This document shows positions 52,983-60,200 of a stretch of 64,000 nucleotides of DNA, piece after piece. Location: positions 1 through 64,000 of the forward strand of contig NZ_JADPJL010000008.1 of NCBI RefSeq assembly GCF_023073415.1, written 5' to 3'. A model generated the notes under the pieces. It ran no database searches and had not been told where the DNA came from. It worked only from the letters and a program-made list of their open reading frames with translations. Every line of letters starts with the position of its first letter. The first letter of the stretch is position 1. Position numbers and translations under genes: made by a program. The DNA is from Bradyrhizobium sp. 190 (GTDB taxonomy: Bacteria; Pseudomonadota; Alphaproteobacteria; Rhizobiales; Xanthobacteraceae).

Positions 52983-54800
52983 TTATGGCGACGGAGAAAT
53001 CGTCATATTTTTGAACTGGGCGGCCGTATTCTGAGGTGAGGTATGCCGATAAACTCCGTATAGAAAATAATTCGGGTATCCGAAGCCAACGGGACCACTG
53101 TAGTTCACAACTTGAGTGCCATCGATCCAAACATTCAAGTGCCCCGCGCTGCTATTAATGATGGTAGTCTGAATTCTAATATCGTACCACTTGCCACGAA
53201 CGATATCAGTCGGCTGGCTCCATAGAATTTGATTCTTGACGTTTCCGGCACCGTTCGCGGGACTTAGGTTTGTTGGGCACCACTGAGACCAAACTTGTAA
53301 GTGCTCGCCGCCTGACCACGGTGCGGTCGTCGGTCCTCCAAGCCCGATCGTGACGACAGGAGAAGCCGAAGCCCCTGCTTTGGGGAACGGGCTATTAGAA
53401 AGATCAGTTTGAATTTCAGCGAGCACAAACCAGTTAGCCGTATTTGCAGCTCCGGGCTCCAGCATGAACTGATATGCGATGGTCAAAGGAGTTCCAGGTT
53501 CCCACTTTTGACCGCGTTCAATTAGAGAGGTTTCATTGTTGCAACACCAAACTGAATCGCCCTGTTGAATTCCGAAGCGGATAGTGTGGTTATCGATTTG
53601 CTCGAGGTTATAACTCTTGTTCACCGTCAAGACGCTGTAAGGGACGCCGTCGATTTGAAATTGGTTATACCGCTCGGACGTAAAATTGGTGATCAAACCG
53701 CCGGTCGGAGCAGGAACCGCAGAAGGCGGTGGAGCCGGGCTCGGAGTCGGAGTGGGACTAGGAGTGCTTGCGCCAGCTGTGAAACTAATCGCGTCCAAAG
53801 AGACCTTGCCGTTTTGCGCTCCAGATGCGAATACCAGAGCCACGCTGTCGTTCACAGGTTGCGTGAACGTGAAAGTGTACTGCTGCCAAGTGGTAGAAAG
53901 CGTAAACTGCTTAGTGAAATATTGCCCAAACGGTGAATAGCTTTGCGAGATACTGGCCATGAGCTGCCGACCCGAGGTGTCCGCTTTTGCATAGAAGCTA
54001 ACCGAGTACTGCTGACCCACAGTCGGATGCATACTTTCCGAAACAATGCCGACGTCCCAGATGTTTCCAAAACTGTGAGTGACGCTAATTAGCCCTGATG
54101 CGATTCCTTTGTTTGGTGCTGCCGACGACGAATCCCGTAAAAAGGTGCCCATGGCGCTGTTGTTTAGATACATGGACCATGAAGAGAGCGCTGTCTCGAA
54201 GGAGTCGTTCGTTAGCAAGATTGATGATGGGCTTGGAGAGGGTGATGGAGCGGGCGCAGGTGCTGGAGCCGGAGCGGGGCTCGGACTAGGAGATACCGAA
54301 GCACCTACCCCTGCCAGTTGAATCACCTTTGTGGAATTGGACGTATTGTCCATCACAGTTAGCGATCCAGAAAGACTTCCCGCACTTTGCGGCGAAAAGA
54401 AGATTGCCATCGTGCAACTCGAACCTGGTGCATAAGCGGTATTCATCGAACATATGGTTGAAGTCGCAGGACCCCATCCAAAATTTTCGTTCAACGCAAC
54501 AGAAGAGAGAACCAGGTTGCTGCTGCCGGTGTTTTTAAACGTCAGAGTCTGAATGGCGCTCGATTGGCCGACGTTGACCGTTCCGAAATTCACCGAAGTC
54601 GGAGAATAGGTTTCGATCGGAGCTGGAGCTGGTGCCGCCGAAAACGACTTAAAGTTAAAACTCGCTCCGTTAGTCACAATCTGTGATGCCAATGCTGCTG
54701 AAGAAAAGTCCGGTGAGTTTTCTTCTAAAGATGCCGATTGAAAGCCCTGGCCGCAGCCTGCCAAAAGGAGCGCAAATAGCCCCCATATAAACGTTTTCAT
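52983..54800 (-). CDS. Multidomain lipoprotein with heparin lyase I-like domain
   Basis: About 605 residues. The lipoprotein signal FIWGLFALLLAGCGQ has its lipobox LAGC. An ASH/choice-of-anchor-like beta domain follows (SVNFGTVNVGQSSAIQTLTF, KNTGSSNLVLSSVALNE), then a Pro/Ser/Ala linker, a CBM4/9-like carbohydrate-binding domain (SFETALSSWSMYLNNS, QQYSVSFYAKADTSGRQLMA), a second Pro-rich linker and a C-terminal polysaccharide lyase-like domain (QFQIDGVPYSVLTVNKSYNL, WFVLAEIQTDLSNSP, GHLNVWIDGTQVVNYSGPVG). The start ATG 54800 precedes the signal; the frame is open to 54923. Lower G+C and Ser/Asn/Gln-rich composition, with a tRNA end next to it, point to transfer from an unrelated, possibly predatory or soil, bacterium. 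Confidence 0.85.
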   Translation of the reverse strand: MKTFIWGLFALLLAGCGQGFQSASLEENSPDFSSAALASQIVTNGASFNFKSFSAAPAPAPIETYSPTSVNFGTVNVGQSSAIQTLTFKNTGSSNLVLSSVALNENFGWGPATSTICSMNTAYAPGSSCTMAIFFSPQSAGSLSGSLTVMDNTSNSTKVIQLAGVGASVSPSPSPAPAPAPAPAPSPSPSPSSILLTNDSFETALSSWSMYLNNSAMGTFLRDSSSAAPNKGIASGLISVTHSFGNIWDVGIVSESMHPTVGQQYSVSFYAKADTSGRQLMASISQSYSPFGQYFTKQFTLSTTWQQYTFTFTQPVNDSVALVFASGAQNGKVSLDAISFTAGASTPSPTPTPSPAPPPSAVPAPTGGLITNFTSERYNQFQIDGVPYSVLTVNKSYNLEQIDNHTIRFGIQQGDSVWCCNNETSLIERGQKWEPGTPLTIAYQFMLEPGAANTANWFVLAEIQTDLSNSPFPKAGASASPVVTIGLGGPTTAPWSGGEHLQVWSQWCPTNLSPANGAGNVKNQILWSQPTDIVRGKWYDIRIQTTIINSSAGHLNVWIDGTQVVNYSGPVGFGYPNYFLYGVYRHTSPQNTAAQFKNMTISPSP

Positions 54801-54879
54801 GGCAGGAGGCTTACTGAAAATAAAGCATGCTTTCTGAGGCACTTTTGCCTCTCCGGTATGGCGGCGGTCGTCGGGTGTC

Positions 54880-55000
54880 GGATCCGACAATCTCCAAGAA
54901 ACCGAGATGCGCAATGTACTCACACCACGAGCATAATCTTTTCAACCGGTCCGCGGCTCGACCCTTTCGGATTACCCATTCTCGATCTGCGCGACTTGTG
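54880..55000 (-). repeat. Dispersed EPS element, copy 4 (inverted)
   Basis: Minus strand: GGGTAATCCGAAAGGGTCG, AGCCGCGGACCGGTTG, TATGCTCGTGGTGTGAGT, ACATTGCGCATCTCGG, GGAGATTGTCGG. It matches copy 3 over 95 bp. It lies 90 bp upstream of the lipoprotein gene in the same orientation, so it may now serve as its promoter, as copy 2 does for asnB. Confidence 0.7.
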
Positions 55001-55035
55001 CGCATCTTCATCGTGCCCGATTCACAATCCCACGT

Positions 55036-55198
55036 TCAGCCTGCCGCCTCCGGCCGCCACGTTCGCTGCGGCAGCCGCCAGTCGATCCTTGGCTCAGCTG
55101 CACCCGGAGTCGGCGCAATCTTCGGCCAGCAGAACCGCGTCTCCTCGAGCGTCTTGGCAAACAGGCATATCCCGCTGCTGTCCCACCAAACTACCTGA
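55036..55198 (-). pseudogene. tnpB: IS66 tnpB C-terminal relic
   Basis: The minus strand reads VVWWDSSGICLFAKTLEETR, FCWPKIAPTPGAAEPRIDWR, LPQRTWRPEAAG-stop. This is the TnpB end (WWDG.G.CLFAKRLE.GRF.WP ... IDWR.P..TW.P) with part of the middle deleted. Confidence 0.75.
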
Positions 55199-55309
55199 TC
55201 GCGCCAAGATCGGTGCCGATAGCGGTCAGCGCTTGGGATCGATCAGTGATAATTTGCATGGTCGCCTCCAGAGTAGGTGGGTCAGCAACCTCACTCTGCC
55301 AGAGCGTCG

Positions 55310-55706
55310 GTCGCTATCCACTCCCCGTGGGATCTCGTTTCATCGACGCAGAGAAGCGCCTTGTCGGCGGATCGAGATAGTGCCCGACCACATCCTCGAC
55401 TTTCGCGGCGAGGTGCTTATCGCGCGAGACCTTGAACGTCTTGACCAGATGCGGCTTCAGCCCGTGCACACGCCAGATCCGTTGGACGCTGCTGTAGGAA
55501 ATGCCTGCCGCCGCCGCCATGCTGCGCCCGCTCCAATGCGTTGCCTTCGGAGGCTTCTCGGGCAGCGTCATCTGCACCACTTGCGTGATCGTCTCAGGGC
55601 TCAACGGCTTGACGCGCGAAGGCCGGGTTGCGTCCTTCAAAAGCCCGTCCACCGGCCAGCCGCGCTCCTGGCGGCTCATCGGCACCCGGTAACGACTTTC
55701 ATCCAA
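55310..55706 (-). pseudogene. IS630-family transposase internal fragment
   Basis: GWPVDGLLKDATRPSRVKPL, SPETITQVVQMTLPEKPPKA, THWSGRSMAAAAGISYSSVQ, RIWRVHGLKPHLVKTFKVSR, then LDPPTRRFSASMK with a frameshift where LCVDEKSQIQ would be expected. It holds the helix-turn-helix half only; the DDE core and N-terminus are gone. Confidence 0.85.
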
Positions 55707-55734
55707 GCGCCGGTGCGATGCAATAATCCCAGGC

Positions 55735-56445
55735 TCAGATCGGCAGGAGCACGATTTCCGAGTACAGCCTGTCGAATTCGCCGGGCGCGAGCTGCGGGGA
55801 GCGATAACAGGTGCGCATCGAGCGCATCAGGCCTCGTGGCCGGACCAGAAAGAGGCCCATCTCCGCGACCAGCGCCGCCGTCCGCTGTCGGCGCAGGATC
55901 GCCAGCTTGACGCGCTCGAGATGCCGCGACAGCAGCTCCGGTGCACTGCAATGCAGGATGTCCGAATAGGGGATCCGCACGGGCAGAACTCCCGCCAGTC
56001 CTCCCAGTCGGCTCGTATTGAGCCGGTACGTACGGCGCTTGACCACCAGATAGGCATGATCGGACCCGTCGCTGACGGTGAGTTGCAGGCAATCATAGGG
56101 CGCGTGATCGTCGAAGATTTGTCGTTGCTGACCAGTCAGTCTCTTGCGGACTGTGACCGGATCGAAGTCGATGACCGGCCGGCTCGGCCCAAACAGCGTC
56201 TCGGCCTGCAGCATTGGCGGCATGACGATCCTGTGCGAGTCCAGGGGCGTGAAACGCTGCGCCAGGAGGGCAGCCCAGGCGGTCGGGTTCGGGGTGAAAG
56301 CCGTGTAGGTGAGACTCTCGTCCCGCAGCACCTCGGCGAGCAGGGCCATGCCCCAGCCGCGGTACTTCGGGTGAACGGCCCAGGACGAGACGTTGCAGAC
56401 GAGCGCTGTCTTGCCATTGCGATATGCGAAATCTGCCCTAGGCAC
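55735..56445 (-). CDS. GNAT-like acyltransferase, probably N-terminally truncated
   Basis: At 236 residues, ALVCNVSSWAVHPKYRGWGM, ALLAEVLRDESLTYTAFTPN, PTAWAALLAQRFTPLD matches the acetyl-CoA-binding core of GNAT proteins (V.P.YRG.G...L). A C-terminal domain of about 130 residues that I do not recognise follows. Related proteins usually have another 40-60 residues before NVSSW; here the ATG at 56445 comes only 15 residues before it, and the upstream sequence belongs to the asnB promoter region, so the 5' end was probably lost. Substrate unknown. Confidence 0.6.
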   Translation of the reverse strand: MPRADFAYRNGKTALVCNVSSWAVHPKYRGWGMALLAEVLRDESLTYTAFTPNPTAWAALLAQRFTPLDSHRIVMPPMLQAETLFGPSRPVIDFDPVTVRKRLTGQQRQIFDDHAPYDCLQLTVSDGSDHAYLVVKRRTYRLNTSRLGGLAGVLPVRIPYSDILHCSAPELLSRHLERVKLAILRRQRTAALVAEMGLFLVRPRGLMRSMRTCYRSPQLAPGEFDRLYSEIVLLPI

Positions 56446-56592
56446 CTCTTAACGCATTTTCGTTAATTCGGATCGCTGTTCAGCTTGTGGATTTAATGCA
56501 CTGTCTGATATTCTTGTTCAATGCTAGCGCTGATCATCGGTATTTTAGCAGCGTTAGGGCTACGATCTGAACTCATAGGGAGGGTAACCACC

Positions 56593-58260
56593 TTGTGCGG
56601 CTTCGTCGGCATCTTCGGATTTACCGAACCGCTTGAGTCGGCACGTAGCCGGGCTCTCGAGCTGGCAAAGACAGTCAGACACCGCGGGCCAGACTGGAGC
56701 GGCATTTACTCCAGCGAATGCGCAATACTCGCGCACGAACGCCTTTCCATTGTCGACGTGGAGCACGGCGCCCAACCCCTTCTCGACGTTACCGCGGGTC
56801 GGGCCTTGGCTGTGAACGGAGAGATCTACAATCATGTCGCTTTGCGCGACGCATTGAAGCTGCCGCACGTCTGGAGAACGAAATCAGACTGCGAAATTAT
56901 CCTGTATCTCTACGACGAGTACGGATCAGCCTTATGCAATATGCTGAGTGGCATTTTTGCATTTGCCCTCTTCGACGAACGCAGTGGCGATTTCTTCGTC
57001 GCCCGAGACCACATCGGCATAGTTCCGCTTTACATCGGATGGGGCAGCGACGGCGCAATTTACGTCGCGAGTGAAATGAAAGCTCTCGATCGCGTATGCG
57101 AGACGATCCGGGAGTTTCCGCCGGGACATTACTACAGCGGCAAAGCCGGACAGTTCGTTAAGTGGTATGATCCACAGTGGGCGCATACACTCCCAACCAA
57201 GAAGGTGTCCTTGCACGAGCTCCGAACTTCGCTCGAAGCTGCGGTCATGCAGCAAATGATGTGCGACGTGCCTTACGGGGTGCTTATTTCTGGTGGGCTC
57301 GATTCTTCCATCATCGCGGCGCTCGCGGCACGCCACCGCTTCAAGCGGATCGAGTCCGGAGAGACCGAAGAAGCATGGTGGCCAAGACTACACTCGTTCT
57401 CCGTCGGCCTGGAAAACTCACCTGACATGAAGTATGCGCGAAACGTGGCGGCTCACATCGGCACGGTCCATCATGAGGTTGTTTTCACTGTACAGGAGGG
57501 ATTGGACGCGTTGCCAGATGTGATCCGGCACCTGGAGACCTTTGATGTTACCACCATTCGTGCCGGCACGCCGATGTATCTCATGGCGCGTAAAATTAAA
57601 TCAATGGGCATCAAAATGGTGTTGTCCGGAGAAGGCGCTGACGAAGTATTTGGCGGCTATCTCTACTTCCACATGGCGCCATCAGCAGAAGAATTCCACG
57701 AGGAGACTGTTCGAAAGCTCTTTGCACTCAGCAGGTATGATTGCTGTCGTGCGAACAAGGCAACAGCTGCTTGGGGGGTCGAAGCCCGCGTTCCCTTCCT
57801 GGACAAGGAATTCTTGGATTACGCGATGTCGATAGATCCCGCCGAGAAAATGTGCCCTGGCGCGAAAATCGAGAAGGGCATATTGCGGGAAGCATTTACC
57901 GATCTGTTGCCGCAGGAGATCGTGTGGCGTCAAAAGGAGCAGTTTTCCGACGGAGTGGGGTACAGCTGGATTGAGGGCTTGAGGCATCATGCCGAGAATA
58001 AAGTCTCGGATCAGATGCTCGCAGAGGCTAGCAGGCACTTTCCGCAGCAAACGCCGACTTCCAAAGAAGGATACTTCTACAGGAGCATCTTTGATAGCAT
58101 TTTCAAGAATCCGACCGCCTGTCTAACCGTCCCCGTCGGTCCCTCGATCGCGTGCTCCACGCCGGCCGCGTTTCTCTGGTCTCACCAATTTGCGAGCATG
58201 GATGACCCATCTGGAAGGGCAGTGAAGGGGATACATATTCAGGCCATTGATAACGTTTGA
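56593..58260 (+). CDS. asnB: Asparagine synthetase B (glutamine-hydrolysing), E. coli type
   Basis: This protein of about 555 residues has the length and motifs of true AsnB: CGFVGIFGFTEPLESARSRA, TVRHRGPDWSGIYSSECAIL, HERLSIVDVEHGAQPLLDV, LAVNGEIYNHVALRDAL, DHIGIVPLYIGWGSDG, then YGVLISGGLDSSIIAALAAR (PP-loop, about 233), MVLSGEGADEVFGGYLYFHM, AAWGVEARVPFLDKEFLDYA. I set the start at TTG 56593, since class II glutaminases need Cys right after the initiator Met and GGGAGGG lies about 9 bp upstream; ATG 56521 would bury it behind 24 residues. It faces the peptide-synthetase operon and could supply its asparagine (inference). Confidence 0.9.
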   Translation: MCGFVGIFGFTEPLESARSRALELAKTVRHRGPDWSGIYSSECAILAHERLSIVDVEHGAQPLLDVTAGRALAVNGEIYNHVALRDALKLPHVWRTKSDCEIILYLYDEYGSALCNMLSGIFAFALFDERSGDFFVARDHIGIVPLYIGWGSDGAIYVASEMKALDRVCETIREFPPGHYYSGKAGQFVKWYDPQWAHTLPTKKVSLHELRTSLEAAVMQQMMCDVPYGVLISGGLDSSIIAALAARHRFKRIESGETEEAWWPRLHSFSVGLENSPDMKYARNVAAHIGTVHHEVVFTVQEGLDALPDVIRHLETFDVTTIRAGTPMYLMARKIKSMGIKMVLSGEGADEVFGGYLYFHMAPSAEEFHEETVRKLFALSRYDCCRANKATAAWGVEARVPFLDKEFLDYAMSIDPAEKMCPGAKIEKGILREAFTDLLPQEIVWRQKEQFSDGVGYSWIEGLRHHAENKVSDQMLAEASRHFPQQTPTSKEGYFYRSIFDSIFKNPTACLTVPVGPSIACSTPAAFLWSHQFASMDDPSGRAVKGIHIQAIDNV

Positions 58261-58942
58261 TCAGTTGGCAACCCCGGCAATTCGTTGAGTTCCCTTCCTC
58301 CGGATATGATCGCGACACAGCCTGCGGCTTGCGTAAACTGCTGCAAACGGCTGGACCAGGATCGACGGCGGCAACTACGCGCTTTTACGCTGGGTCTGCC
58401 CCTGAAATCGACGAGGTTATTGGACAGGCAACTGAAGCTGTTATCCGCAGCGCTCGCGTGACTCAGAAGGCTCCGATCCCACCTTCTTTTGACGTTTGTA
58501 ATCGGCGAGGTTCGCGATCTCTTGAAGGGATCGGTTTGTATCTATGCTTGATCATACGCTCAAGTCGGAAGTGACGACGCGCCGGCTGGAATCACGGAGA
58601 AGGTGGTGGACGCACCGGCGGCGGCTATAGGCCCGGAGCGCAAGGCACTGCGATGCTAAGGCCAAGCCGGATCTCGGGGGTATCGAGATTGAGGTCGATG
58701 GAATCACCATCCGGGCCGGTCGCAGCGCCGACGCGGCATATGGCGCGCGCGCTAAGTTGTTGCCTGCTGCCGTCGTGATAGGGGGGCCGTTCCGATACTT
58801 CTACAATCCAAACTCAGTCTCCCCAGGCAGGGGGGCGAACAGCCGAAGGACCCTCTCAGCCAACCCTATCCGCCGTTCGAAGACCCTTCACGGAGCCTCC
58901 TACAATCAACGCCAGAGCGATGTCCTTACTGCCGCATTAGGC
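58261..58942 (+). pseudogene. IS66 tnpA relic within unassigned sequence
   Basis: At 58540-58790 TLKSEVTTRRLESRRRW, then PERKALRC, and GGIEIEVDGITIRAGRSADA, AYGARAK in shifting frames resemble the start and end of an IS66-type TnpA (IEIE..G...R.....ADAA). The flanks 58261-58540 and 58790-58942 hold nothing that I can assign. The acyl-CoA dehydrogenase operon ends here without a clear terminator. Confidence 0.45.
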
Positions 58943-60115
58943 TCACGACATCGACGCGACCACCTCCAGCATCACCTCCGTCGCGCCGCCGCCGATGGAT
59001 AGGACGCGGGCGTCACGCGCCATGCGCTCGATCGGGCTCTCGCACATGAAGCCCATGGCGCCATGGAACTGCACGCACGTATACATAACCTCGTTGACGA
59101 GTTCGCCGCAGATGGCCTTCACCATCGAGACCTCGCGCAGGCAATCTTCGTCCGCCGCCATGCGCCAAGCGGTGGCATAGAGAAACTGGCGGCCTGCCTC
59201 CACCTTCGCAGAGAGCATCGCGAGACGTTCACGGATCGCCTGCATGTCCCATAGGACGCCCCCGAATGCGCGGCGAGCTTTCACCCAGGCGAGGGTCATA
59301 TCGATCGCCGCCTCGGCCGCCCCTATCGCCATGCCGGCGAGGACAAGGCGCTCGTTCTGGAAGTTGCGCATGATAGAGTAGAAGCCCTGTCCCTCAGCGC
59401 CGAGCACGTTCTCGGCGGGGATACGGCAACCGTCGAAGACGAGCTCCGCCGTATCGGAGGAGCGCCAGCCGTGCTTGTCCAGCTCGCGGGCGACGCTGAA
59501 GCCTGGCGTGCCCTTCTCGACGAGGAACATCGTGATCCCGTGGATTCCTGCCGAGGGATCGGTCTTGGCGGCGACGCAGTAGAGATCCGCGTGGACGCCG
59601 TTCGTGATGTAGAGCTTCGTGCCGTCGAGGACGTAAGAGTCGCCCTCTCGGCGGGCGCGCGTGCAAATGGCCTTCACGTCCGAGCCTGCATCCGGCTCCG
59701 TGATGGCGACCGCGGTGATCACCTCGCCGCTGATAATGCCCGGCATCCAGCGGGCCCGCTGGGCCTTGGTCCCGTCGTGAAAGACATGCACGGAAGCCAT
59801 GTCGGTATGGACCAGCGTCGCGATAGCGACGCCGCCATAGGTCGAGCGCCCGAGCTCCTCGGCCAAGATCGTGGATGCGGTCGCGTCCATCTCGGCACCA
59901 CCGTACTCGGCCGGGTAGCGGATGCCGAAGAAGCCGAGTTCGCCCATGCGGCGCAGGATCGGACGGGGAATGAACCCGTCCTCCTCCCAGCGATCCGCAC
60001 GGGGCTTGACCTCTTCCTCGACGAACCGGCGCACCTGGTCGCGGAAGAGCTCATACTCCCCGGCCGCCCAAGGCAGCCCCGGTCCTCGCGCCGGTAACCA
60101 AGCTTTGTCCATCAT
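58943..60115 (-). CDS. Acyl-CoA dehydrogenase-type flavoprotein, probable carrier-protein-bound substrate oxidase
   Basis: This 390-residue FAD enzyme has YELFRDQVRRFVEEEVKPRA, GFFGIRYPAEYGGAEMD, TAVAITEPDAGSDVKAICTR (substrate/FAD segment), YVLDGTKLYITNGVHADLYC, NERLVLAGMAIGAAEAAIDM, CVQFHGAMGFMCESPIERMA and RDARVLSIGGGATEVMLEVV. The C-terminal catalytic Glu of medium-chain types is Gly here, but Glu255 in NERLVLAG matches the catalytic base used by isovaleryl-CoA dehydrogenase. It lies 85 bp after the synthetase gene on the same strand. In pyrrole-type pathways such enzymes oxidise an aminoacyl group on a carrier protein, a plausible role here. Confidence 0.85.
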   Translation of the reverse strand: MMDKAWLPARGPGLPWAAGEYELFRDQVRRFVEEEVKPRADRWEEDGFIPRPILRRMGELGFFGIRYPAEYGGAEMDATASTILAEELGRSTYGGVAIATLVHTDMASVHVFHDGTKAQRARWMPGIISGEVITAVAITEPDAGSDVKAICTRARREGDSYVLDGTKLYITNGVHADLYCVAAKTDPSAGIHGITMFLVEKGTPGFSVARELDKHGWRSSDTAELVFDGCRIPAENVLGAEGQGFYSIMRNFQNERLVLAGMAIGAAEAAIDMTLAWVKARRAFGGVLWDMQAIRERLAMLSAKVEAGRQFLYATAWRMAADEDCLREVSMVKAICGELVNEVMYTCVQFHGAMGFMCESPIERMARDARVLSIGGGATEVMLEVVASMS

Positions 60116-60200
60116 TCATCCACTCTGCTATGCAGCCCAACGCAAAAGCCTCCGTCCGGATTGGTACTACCCCAAGGCCGTTCGGAGGCCTTCCGGTAAG

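Noticed and set aside
54858..55910. 350-codon plus frame over 54.9-55.9 kb
   Set aside because: It crosses the dispersed element and two transposase relics that are coding on the opposite strand; no domain is seen in the plus frame.
56593..58260. Beta-lactam synthetase identity for the AsnB near the peptide cluster
   Set aside because: Such enzymes lack the N-terminal Cys needed for glutamine hydrolysis; this protein has Cys directly after the start and the full glutaminase motifs.
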